Source: Ciborinia camelliae
Taxonomy: Eukaryota > Ascomycota > Leotiomycetes > Helotiales > Sclerotiniaceae
Assembly (NCBI GenBank): GCA_025890175.1
Contig: JANPYM010000009.1
Coordinates: 2,472,250-2,536,249, forward strand
Length of the DNA stretch: 64,000 bases
Direction of reading: 5' to 3'
Shown here: positions 10,884 to 21,432 of the stretch, one piece after another
Position numbering within the stretch: position 1 is the first letter of the stretch
Layout: every line of letters starts with the position of its first letter
Position numbers and translations under genes: made by a program
Notes under the pieces: generated by a model
The model's database searches: none
What the model was told of the DNA's origin: nothing
What the model saw: the letters and a program-made list of their open reading frames with translations, nothing else

Positions 10884-12898
10884 CTACGACGGACTGGGTA
10901 GGGGACTAACCGTATCCAACGGAGCTTTATGTAACGCGGGTTGAGCATGCGTACCCATCAAACCCTTGGCCTTCCTCTCAATCGCACAACGAACCCAATG
11001 GGCCACATCAGAATCTTCCGTCCCCGTCAAAATCCCAAACGTTTTATCCGAAAGACTTAAGTTCGACATGCCAACATTCTCATCATCATCATCTTCCTCT
11101 TCCTCTTCCTCATCCTCATCCTCATCCTCAGCCTCTTCATCTTCCTCTTCATCTTCATCCTCTTCAGAAATCGTACTAGGTTTTGAAAGTCCCGAAAGCC
11201 AGGGGTGTTGAAGTAAATCGGCATATGTAGGACGCATATTTGGGATTTTATTGAGACATCCTCGAACGAAATTGCGAGCGACCGGGGAAAAACCTTCGGT
11301 TGGAAGATCGGGTGGTTCACCATCAACAATTGCCTTTTCTATATTAGCTTGTGATACTCAAAATAATGAACAAAAAAACTTACACTCAATTGTGAGAAGA
11401 TATTGTTATATGTCTCAGGTGGATATGGGTACCTTCCCATCGCACACTCAATAATACTTAATCCCAAGGACCAAATATCACTTTGTACACTATAAGTTCC
11501 ACCTCCCGGATTTGCACCAGCTTGTGAGATTCCACCACCAGAAATTCTCTCTGGTGCCATGTATGATTGACAACCAATATTCGTCTTTGCGATACTAGCA
11601 ACCAAGTTTCCTGATACACCGAAATCGCAGATTTTTACCTGTCCAAGGGTATTTACCAGGATATTCGTTGGTTTGACATCTCGATGAATGATGTTGTGTT
11701 CATCTTTAAGGGTCTTTAAACCTTGAGTCGTGGCATATGTGATTTTCCTCAGGACATTTTCCGGTATGCCATCACCATAGATTTTATCAATCGATCCACC
11801 ATCCATGAATTCTATGCAGATATAAACTGCACCTTCTTGAAAAAATGCTCCGTAGAAATCGATAATGTATGGACTCAGACATCTATGAAGAATATCTAAT
11901 TCCATGATGATGGCAGCGAATTTGGCTTCATCAAGTTCCAGGCGTAGTTCCTTCATGGCCATTACCACACCAGTTGTATCTCCCGTAGGTTTGACTTCGT
12001 TATCATCGGTATCCACTGAAGAGGATTTATTTCCTGCGAGACCCAATCCTGGTTTGCGCATTCGTGGTCTCGCATGTCGAACTTTGTAAACGGTACCATA
12101 ATTACCTTTACCCAATTCTTCAAGTGTATCAACCTCATCCAATGATATATTGAAATTTGTTCCATTTGCGAAATCGATACCATTCCCATGGATAACTGCT
12201 TTCCCTGCAAAATTCAATCTTCCATTCTTAGTATCAACATATTTTGAAAATTGATTGAACATGGAACCTCCATTTGAACTATCCGGTGCACCATTTGTTT
12301 CCGACCCTGATGTAGCTGGAGCTGGAGGTAAACCACCAGGTAATTTCATCCCTCTTCTCGCACTCAATCCACCCATCTTCATTTTCGGAACCGCCGGAGC
12401 AGAATTAAAATTTTGTGGTGGAGGTCGCATATTCGGTGGTAATTGTAATCCTCCAGGTAAACCATCTACAACAGGTGAACCTGGCATCCCGGGTGTTGAA
12501 ACTGTGGTAGGTACTTGTGGTCTCGGGGTTGGTGTGCCTTGTCTTGATGCAGAAAATGCTTTCATCTTTTCTGCCATGGAAGAAGGTAAACCACCACCAG
12601 GTTGTCTTCCGGGTTGTGAAGATCTCCCTCCGGGTATCGATGGACCAGGTCTTGGTCTTCTCGCATTCGCCAACATCCCCAGAGGTGTAGAAGAAGCTGT
12701 CATGGTTGCCATTCCCTCAGGATCTGATGCAGATCGAAGAGATGGTAAAGAAGGAGGTTTCGAGGATGTAGATGAAGTGGTAAATTCATTCATTTGATCG
12801 TCTGTAGGTTTTTCGTTCAAAGGAGGGGTATCTTTCAAAGCGAAATCGATTGAATCGCCCGGAGGACCCATCGGATCTAATTGAGGATTATGTGCCAT
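10884..12898 (-). CDS. PBS2: MAP kinase kinase of the HOG/osmosensing pathway, Pbs2-type
   Basis: Two exons: 12898-11384 and 11333-10884, joined across a 50-nt intron (GTAAGT..AAAAG, branch GCTAAT), giving 654 residues. A 250-residue Pro/Ser-rich regulatory tail precedes the kinase domain. Visible kinase motifs are the glycine loop GKGNYG (263-268), AMK lysine 316, HRDVKP (405-410), DFG (425-427) and the activation-loop phosphosites Ser435 and Thr439 in S-x-A-K-T, followed by NIGCQSYMAPE. The roughly 40-residue insert between glycine loop and lysine, and the loop sequence, point to Pbs2 (BOS5 in Botrytis), which phosphorylates Hog1/Sak1 during osmotic, oxidative and fungicide stress, downstream of the Ssk2-type MAPKKK. 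The C-terminus carries a run of about 30 acidic residues encoded by a GAG/GAT microsatellite. The predicted start follows a 5'-UTR intron. Confidence 0.95.
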
Positions 12899-12980
12899 GA
12901 TTTGTATGAGAGTTATATTCGCATGAGAGAGAAGGTATGGTTCAGAAGGTATGATCTTGAAAGGATTCTTGTTGATGTTC

Positions 12981-13077
12981 TAGGATAAAAAGAGTCAGTG
13001 AGTAATGGAAAATCTTGGCAAAAGTATATTTGAATGATGAATGATGAAGAATGGGGATTGGGAATTGAAGAAGTTAC
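12981..13077 (-). other. Probable 5'-UTR intron of PBS2
   Basis: Read on the minus strand, a GTAACT donor at 13077 and a pyrimidine-rich TTTTTATCCTAG acceptor ending at 12981 define a 97-nt intron about 80 bases upstream of the PBS2 ATG. Without it the leader has no other notable structure. This is predicted from consensus only. Confidence 0.45.
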
Positions 13078-16000
13078 CTTATGATTGAACTGACCCCTCA
13101 CAAATCCCGTCCCGTCGAATGAATTCAGTTGGCCTTTTGATTATTGTAATGTAAAAGAGATCCCCAGACTACGGGATGGAATTGAAAATGTATCGATCGA
13201 TAAGAAAGAGAGCTTGGTCTACCGGTAGATCATATACTAGACTTAAATCGAAAGACTCTTGGCCCTTGGGGGATTTCCGTAGATTTCTTTCGCCGAGTTG
13301 AAAACAAATCAATCTATTTCCCTGTAATTCTTTAGGTCTCTTGGATTATCTTAGGTGATAAGGTTTGTTGAATCGCATGTATGATTTACACCGTCTGCGA
13401 AAATGATTCGAATCTTGGGGGGCAATTCGTGGTGAGAGATGAAGTTATTGATTGGTTTTTTTTTTATGTTCGGTCGAAGGTTAGATGCGGCTTGTTTCCT
13501 TTCCTTTCCTTTTATCTGGTTTCTCTCTTCCCCTTCTTTCCAAGTTCTTTTCGATTCGATAGGTATGGTTGGTTCGATTAATGTTGTATAATACAATAAT
13601 CAGATGAAGGTAAGGGTTGTTTTGATTGATTGAATCTTCGTCTTCGTGGGACTAAACTTTGATTTATGATGAGGGATAGCTGGGAGTATTTGATAGAGGT
13701 AAAGGTAGAGGCAGAGATAGAGGTATAGGTAGAACTTGGAAGTAGAGGGAGAGGTAGATTTAATAAGGATGAATGGATTGAATTTAGGTAGCTGGAGGTC
13801 GAGGTCATTTAGGTTATTAATAAGGGGAGTCCTAGTAGTGAATAATGTAAAGAGTGAAGAGATCATTGATGGTGGAGATGTATCAATGTGAATAGAGAAA
13901 GAAATGTTAATAGATATTTGATTGACATTCAACCAACATCAAGATATTTTCTTGATGATGTCGATGTCCCTGAATAATAAAATAATTATGATACTATCTA
14001 CCATTTCATATCATATCATCTCATATCATATCATAACATACCAACTAGCAACGTAATCTACGTGGTACCGGTCGGTACTCTGTACTATTTTTATCTTTGG
14101 GAAACCTTTTTAACATTTGGGGTCGTCCATCCATCCATCCCTTGATCATTCCGTCGATGGTTCAATGTAATCCAATGTCACTATTGATCATCTTTCCCAT
14201 TTTTAGCATCCTTGGGTTTTCTATTCGTACCCTTATTGATCAACGCAATGAACGGGAGGTACCTCAGGAGACAGGGACGGAGAGGAACTGATATTGATAC
14301 CGGTATTGATATTGATATTGCATATGGTGAGCGAGGGAGGTAAGGATACGGGATGGGATTCGTTGGATCATGAGAAACTCGGACAACAAAGTGAATGGGG
14401 GAGGGGAAGGGGAGGGGGGAACATTTGAAGTACGATGACGTGATGTTACTGTATGCTTGAAAGGATTGAGGGGGGGAAATTAAAAAAAAAATTCATGGAG
14501 GGGCTTGCCGGCTTGGTCGTCAAAACAAGGGGTCGCATCAAATATCGTGATGTTTTTTGGTAGAGGGGCCATTTTCTTACCTAGATGAGAGAAAAGATCG
14601 GTAGTATCGTGGCTTTGGAACCATCATCATTTTGATTGATTAGGTAATGATAAGAAAAAAAACATTTCATTGGATCATGGGATTTTAATCCCCATTCTTC
14701 ATTCTTCTCCCATATCCACTTTCATCCACTTCAAATGTTCCATCTCCAATCATCCATTTCAATTTCAAGCCACATACGAAAGGGACGAGTTGGAAGTTTG
14801 AATCATGAATTTTAGAGAAAGATCAACGAACACCTAGGTGGTACAACTATCTGCTATCTATGTAGGGAGGTAGGAAGGTATCTAACGGTCTAACCTGCAT
14901 ATGAAATTGGGAGATAGACTGGTACATCTATCTCTCTTCTCCATCTTCTGTAGACGCTACCTACTATTTCCAAGATTGTTTTGCCTATCACCACCTGTAT
15001 TTTAGAATCTAGATATCACGATGACGTAACGACGATGAATATGAAAAGGTGGTAGTACAGTAGTTTATTTGATATATCAGACATCTGCTGGATAAATACA
15101 TATTAGCATCAGTACCTAGATAGATATCTGTAGTATTAATTCGGATATAAATATCTATTAATACCCCCCATCTCATCCTATCATTGATTTAGCACCTATC
15201 AATATACTCGGGCAAACTATATCGGAAAATAGGCTCTTTTGATAGAGTTGAGGCTTGGAGGGCTATGCTATGTTATGTGTATGTTATATAGGTTGCAATA
15301 TGATCAAAATCAAAGCCAGTTGGCCCCCAATCATATATACATACGTACGTACATTATACACGTTATACACGAATATGATATATATCAATATACCTACCTA
15401 CCTATAATGACACCACAAAGTACTCGAGTAGATTCTATCTACCTAGGTATCTATCAATCAACAATCGATAAGAAGAACAAGGCTGAGTTCAATACTCAAT
15501 ACGAAAGAAATACTGAAGCGATAAAGGGTTGGGTTGGGTTGGGTTGGTGGCACAATTGCGATTGATACATCTTCAGCTATATCCATTTTATATCCATTTC
15601 ATCTACATCTACATCTATATCGGTATATACATACATACTATAACTTACCCAATTGGGAGGGACTCCCGACTCTCGACAGCCCTAGAGGAACTGACTGACT
15701 GATTATTCTATTCTGTTCATTAGGTACCTAAATAAAGTCCTGCATTCATCATACATTTCAACTTTCACTCATGCAAGAAAACGTCATAACGTCATAGAAA
15801 ATTCTTATATATATGATCAATCAATCAATCGATCGATCCATTCCTTGGATAGATGGATGAATGGATAGATGAATGGATGAATGTGGACCTCGAGTTAGAT
15901 GGGCGGGCGGGGGCGTGAGTGAGATCCTCGAGGTATGTATGTAGGTAGGTACGTACTTGACTTGACTCGGAAAAATCGAGGAGATATTTCATGGTTGAGT

Positions 16001-18314
16001 TATGTGGTGTCGTGTTGGGTTGGGTCGTGACGTCGTTATTGATTGTAAGTGTCATTTGTGTGGCTGGTTGTGGATTGGATGGGGATTGGATATGGATGTG
16101 GATTGGATATGATTGAAAAATGGGGGTGGCTTTGGCTTTGGCTTTGGCTTGGGGAGTTTGGGTTTGGGGGCTGGGCTGGATTGCTGGATTGCTGGATTGG
16201 ATTGATAGGTGGGTTCGGGAAATATGGAAGGGAGTACATGTATGGAAGCGTGTATGGAGCGATCAGATTCGATGGATCGAAATGTTCCAGTGATTATTGC
16301 AGGTGGTTATCTATTCGTCAACTTTTGATGCATGAAGGTATCGCTACCGAGTACAGTACGTACAGGATATGGAGAAAACATAAATGGCCGGGGATCGAGG
16401 TAACTACCTACCTACCTACCTAACTATGAGTTGAAGTTGGAGTATAAAAGAAGAGAGAAGAGAAAGATTATCTAAGGACCAGCTAGTATCAGTACCACAA
16501 ATGTATGTATCATATCATATCATATCGTCTCGTATCTCCACGAATAAAATACACCCAACAAAGTACATCCAAGTACATCCATCCCGTATTCACAACATCA
16601 TAAAGTAGTTCCACGCCCACGCCCAGAAAGAAAATGATAACTAACTACAGCAACCAAGCCCCTTCTCCTCTCCTCCTTTTCTCTTCTCCCGTTACATTTT
16701 GACATGAGATACCATTTCTTACGTACCATTTTGACATGAGATTTCTCGGCGTCGAGATCTCGATTGGTTGATGGATCATTGTAACTGTCAACGCGATGTC
16801 CTGATGAGTATGGCCATGGTGGAAAAAGATGAAGACGATAATGGATGAAAGGATGAGGTTCGAATAGGAATACCTAGGTACATGATGGTTTCCGCATGGG
16901 GAATTTGATAGGTTGTCCTGGTGTGATGGGGATGGGATTTTCGTCTTGGCTGTCATAATCTACCGGTACTGCAGCCTTATTGTGTATCATGGATATCATA
17001 TCATGAAGGGGGGATGAAATGAAATGAATGATATGATGATGAGAATAAAGGTATTAGGTAGGGAGGTTATATATACCTAAGTAGGTATCTAGGTAGTGAA
17101 AGAACTATGAAGTTTATCCCAAGTGAAGTTTTCATTTTCAATAAATTTTACACATAAAAACAGCAACAGCAACAGCAATATCAATTTATTCTCCCCTCTT
17201 TGTCTTCAGCCCACAGCCCACAGCCCTTCCAACTACGTCAAACCTTCATGTTTTTAATCCAACCTTGGAAATTCCAATTCCAATCAACTTCTTTGTTCTC
17301 CCACGTGCTTTTATAATTAATACAATTTAATTAAAACTGTGTGAGCACATCATACTTGCTGTCCTACGATACTCATACTCATACTCGTACTCATCGTCCT
17401 ACCCACTGTCCTCCTCAATATCAAAATTCAAATCCAACTTCAATATTAAAAGCTTACACTTCAGCCCTACTTTAAAGAACTCTCTTTGGATATCAAACAA
17501 CCTCCCATCCGTCAACTTTCATTCGTTACTACCATCACATTTATTACTAAGATTACTGACCACGCGTCTCGGAAAGACTCCAAGAGATTATAAGAGATTA
17601 TCCAAAATTCCATCGCATCAATCACATCACTGGGCTGAGAACGGATCAAAACTTTCCACCTTCCGCCCTCCACACGCATTACAGAACGCGCGATTTGATC
17701 AAGGTACCCGGACAGCGTAGGTACGGAAGTGTCATTCTCATCCCCCCTTGGACCTGATCGAAATCGACATCGACATCGAAATCAATCAACATTCTGGTCC
17801 CAGAGTCAAATATCATATTAGCCGGAATGTGATGAATTTTATTTCATCATTCACGATTTATTTTGACCTGATACGTACACTACACATCCACACTACATAC
17901 CTTTAAGGACACAGCCAGCATTGGCATTAATTGGCATTAATTGGCATGAGCTTTTGGCTATTGGCATTCGGTCCTGACTAGGGAGACACCGGTCAATAAT
18001 TCCAAATTCGTTCCTCCGGTATCTTGAATTTTGAACTCCGAAAGAAACTGGAACTAAAAGAGATAGTAAAGTTGATCGCCATCGCACATCGCATATCGCA
18101 CATCATTCAAAATATTTCATCGTCTTTCTTTAATATATTCGAAAATCCCCGATTCGAAAATTCCACACATCACATCTTGAACTTCTTCAAGATTGTTTAA
18201 ACCCTCCAGTGACAAAGAGGACGAAAGTACCTCGAATAGAATCCACCCTCCATAAAATCCAATCGATTTTCATTACAAACTTCGGATTGATCATTCAATC
18301 CCATCAAAATCATC
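13078..18314. other. Long divergent intergenic region with simple repeats
   Basis: Over 5 kb separates the start codons of PBS2 (leftward) and the auxin-efflux-carrier gene (rightward). No gene was recognised. Notable content includes repeated CCTAGGTA-type palindromic words (14848, 15437, 16865), TGGCTT repeats near 16130, CATATCAT repeats (14005-14035, 16510), CAACAG repeats near 17160, and four GGG runs spaced by TT at 15526-15543. The C/T-rich stretch from about 17170 to 18310 probably contains the promoter and a long leader of the transporter gene. Confidence 0.6.
15526..15543 (+). repeat. GGGTT tetrad, potential G-quadruplex
   Basis: Four GGG runs separated by TT lie head-to-tail (GGGTTGGGTTGGGTTGGG). 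This satisfies the simple G3-loop-G3 pattern for an intramolecular quadruplex. It is intergenic, with no known role. Confidence 0.6.
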
Positions 18315-20083
18315 ATGGGATTCTTCACTTCACCTACTTCATTCCGACTTGCGAATCTACCCACGACCAATCATGTCGGCGCATCTTCTATCTCAACACG
18401 ATCACTGACCGATGTCGCATTCGGAACTATGCAAAATGATCATTCTTCACATCCTTCCCTCGGTCATCTCGTCCTTTTGGTTTTCGAAGCTGTGATGGAA
18501 GTCGTATGTGTTAGTTTACCGGGTTATATCGTGGCACGTCAGGGAATGTTTGATGCGGATAAACAGAAGTTTGTGGCAAATTTGAATGTTGCTCTCTTCA
18601 CACCTTGTCTGAGTAGGTAACCTTGGAAGATTGGAAGATGAGGATGGATGCTAATGATTTGAATAGTTTTCACCAAATTGGCATCACAATTAACGGCAGA
18701 TAAACTCGTGGAACTTGCGGTTATACCAGTCATCTTCGTCGTACAAACACTGGTATCATATTTGGTTTCGATTGGGGTTGGTAAAGCATTTGGATTCGGA
18801 AAAAGACCTTCAAACTTTGTTACCGCTATGGGAGTAAGTCATTCGAACTGGCTGGTTAATCAAAATGCTAATCTTTCTCATAGGTATTCGGAAATTCGAA
18901 TTCTCTACCCATCTCTCTCGTCATTTCGTTATCGCAAACATTGAAAGGTTTACATTGGGATAAAATACCTGGTGATAATGATGATGAGGTTGCTGCAAGA
19001 GGTATCTTATATCTACTCATCTTTCAACAATTGGGTCAATTGGTTCGATGGAGTTGGGGTTATCATGTTCTACTTGCGCCACCCGAAACATATAAGGATG
19101 AGGAAGAAGGTCGATATAGAGATGAACCTATTTTGATCGCTGGATTAGATGGTGATGAAGATTCGGATGATCATGCTGAATCTTCCTCAACCTCGTCTGA
19201 ATTTGGTGGTAGAACACCAGTTACTGATGCTCTACATGATAATTCCGATGAAGAAGGGCCAGCAAAAGTATCAGGTATTATGATTACACCTACGAATGGA
19301 AATCATCTACCTGGAAACGATGATATTACTTCATTCCCAAGAATTCCAATACTACCATCAGAGGAGGAAGCAGAAATCCCAGATGGTATTAGAGGTTGGA
19401 TTCCCCGGGCCAAATTTCATACCAAACGAACTGTCGCCAAAGCATCTCATCATACCTATCATTCCCTACCAACTCCAGCTCAAATGTTTCTCACCAAGAT
19501 TTCAAATATTACCAACAAATTTTTGAATGGACTTTGGGAATTCATGAATCCTCCTCTATGGGCTATGCTTCTCGCTGTCATTGTAGCATCCATTCCTAGC
19601 CTTCAACATCTTTTCTTTGCCGAAGGTTCCTTTATCGCTAACTCAGTTACACGAGCCGTATCTCAATCAGGTGGTGTCGCCGTCCCTTTGATCTTGGTCG
19701 TACTTGGCGCAAACCTCGCTCGAAATACTCTACCTCAACATGTTTTGGATGAAAATTCGGAAGAAAATCAAATCGGTACCAAACTTCTAGTCGCTTCTTT
19801 AATATCTAGAATGTTACTTCCAACATTGATCATGGCACCATTACTTGCTCTCACGGCCAAATATGTCCCCGTTAGCATATTGGATGATCCAATCTTTGTC
19901 ATCGTATGTTTCTTATTGACTGGTGCACCGAGCGCATTGCAGTTGGCACAAATTTGTCAAATCAATGGGGTTTACGAGGGAGTCATGAGTAAATTACTCT
20001 TTCAAAGTTATGTCATTTGGATCTTACCCAGTACATTGATCTTGGTCATGTGTGCATTGGAGGTTGTGGAATGGGCTGCTTGA
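18315..20083 (+). CDS. Auxin efflux carrier (AEC) family transporter
   Basis: Three exons (18315-18612, 18667-18833, 18884-20083) with introns of 54 and 50 nt, both with GCTAAT-type branch sites, giving 554 residues. Splicing yields the family's unbroken TPCLIFTKLASQL and MGVFGNSNSLPISLVIS segments. The N-terminal half carries about five hydrophobic helices from residue 52. A hydrophilic, acidic loop spans about 222-372 (rich in Asp, Glu, Ser). A second helical bundle follows, ending VIWILPSTLILVMCALE. This bundle-loop-bundle plan is that of AEC/PIN-like permeases such as yeast Ecm3 and its relatives, thought to act in the ER or vacuolar membrane. The substrate is unknown in fungi, and auxin transport should not be assumed from the name. 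Confidence 0.9.
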
Positions 20084-20700
20084 GGGGGTGATGGGGTGAT
20101 GGGGTGAGATGAGATTGTTTTTTGCTGCGTAAGTGCGTAAGTGCGTAAGTTGAGTGTTTGAAAATCCATTGGGGTAAAAGGAGTAGGTGTCACTGGTTAT
20201 GGAGTGGAGTGGAGTGGAGTGGAATGGACTGCATGAGGAGGTGGAATTGGAATTGGGATTGGGATTGGATTGGTATACTTAATCAACCTACTTGGGTTAG
20301 GAGAGGGATTGGGATGGGGATGGGGATATGGGGATGGGGGCATGGGGACATGGGGATATAATAATAAATTATTACACTGTATATGATATGATATGATACA
20401 ATACGATACGATACGATACGTAGAAATTCAGAAATGTATGGATTTGGACTTGGACTTGAATTTGATTTTAGTTTAGTTTTAGTTTACCGAGGCTTGGATT
20501 TGGATTTGTTTTATTGATGGAGCGATTAGATTGATGGAGCGATCAATGAATAAAGCGATCGATGGTGGGATGAGGATGGATGGGAGGGAGAAGGAGAGGG
20601 AGGGGGAGATAAATAAATAGATCAAAAGATAAATAAAGAGATAAATAGATATATTTTTTATTTGGAATATATTTTTTATATATAGATAGTTTTTATATAA
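20084..20700. other. Intergenic, G-rich simple sequence
   Basis: Downstream of the transporter stop the plus strand is dominated by GGGGTGATG, GGAGTGGAGT, GGATTGG and GGGGAT words, then ATACGAT repeats (20380-20420) and AAATAGAT words. No gene is visible; part is presumably 3' UTR. Confidence 0.6.
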
Positions 20701-20704
20701 TATA

Positions 20705-20826
20705 TAGTATATGTGGAGTATATGTGAAGTATATGTGGAGTATATGTGGAGTATATATGGAGTATATGTGGAGTATATGTAGAGTATATATGGAGTATAT
20801 ATGGAGTATATGTGGAGTATGAAGTA
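20705..20826. repeat. 12-bp minisatellite (GTATATGTGGAG), about ten copies
   Basis: Head-to-tail units of GTATATGTGGAG with single-base variants (G/A at two positions) fill this stretch, followed by a TA dinucleotide run near 20830-20855. Open frames through it simply read the repeat. Confidence 0.85.
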
Positions 20827-21037
20827 TATATGTATATATATATATATATATGTATATAATGTATATCATTTAAGAAATTCAAGAAATTCATTTCAATATA
20901 TTGCTTGATTGTTTACTTGCTTGTTTGGTTGCTTGTTTGATTATTTTTGGGGTGGGGGGGTAATTTTTAGGGAGGGTTGAGGGGGATTGAAGGAGGGGGA
21001 AGAAGAGGGGAAAAAGGGGGGTTGAAAAAGGGGGTTG

Positions 21038-21210
21038 AAAAAGGGGGTTGAAGGGGATTGGAGGGGATTGAAGGGGATTGGAGGGGATTGGAGGGGATTG
21101 GAGGGGATTGGAGGGGATTGGAGGGGATTGGAGGGGATTGGAGGGGATTGGAGGGGATTGGAGGGGATTGGAGAGGATTGAAGGGGATTGAAGGGGATTG
21201 AAAAAAGGAA
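21038..21210. repeat. 10-bp minisatellite (GAGGGGATTG), about fifteen copies
   Basis: Tandem GAGGGGATTG units, nearly perfect in the centre and degenerating to GAAGGGGATTG and AAAGGGGGTTG at the edges. The plus strand is almost purely purine plus T, with very little C. Confidence 0.9.
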
Positions 21211-21304
21211 AAAAGAGGAAGAAAAAAAGAAAGGGGAAAGAAGAATGAAGGGAAGGAGGGGGAATAGGAGAAGGAGGAAGGAGGGGGAAAAAAAAGGGAA
21301 AAGA

Positions 21305-21432
21305 AAGAGAAAAGAGGGGGAAAAGAGAGGGAAAAGAGGGGGAAAAGAGGGGGAAAAGAGGGGGAAAAGAGGGGGAAAAGAAGGGGAAAAGAGGGGGAAA
21401 AGAGGGGGAAAAGAGGGGGAAAAGAGGGTGAG
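21305..21432. repeat. 11-bp purine minisatellite (GAGGGGGAAAA), about eleven copies
   Basis: Tandem GAGGGGGAAAA units form an uninterrupted polypurine strand, flanked by further GGAAAAAGG-type sequence from 21190. The 11-nt period makes all frames open for long distances on one strand, which explains the long open reading frames seen on both strands between 20941 and 21590. They are not proposed as genes. Confidence 0.9.

Noticed and set aside
10099..10944. Several long Pro/His/Ser-rich frames on both strands
   Set aside because: They follow from the CCATCC-type repeats, whose composition rarely makes stops. No codon-use or domain evidence.
12255..12797. 180-codon plus-strand frame
   Set aside because: Antisense shadow of the Pro/Gly-rich N-terminal tail of PBS2.
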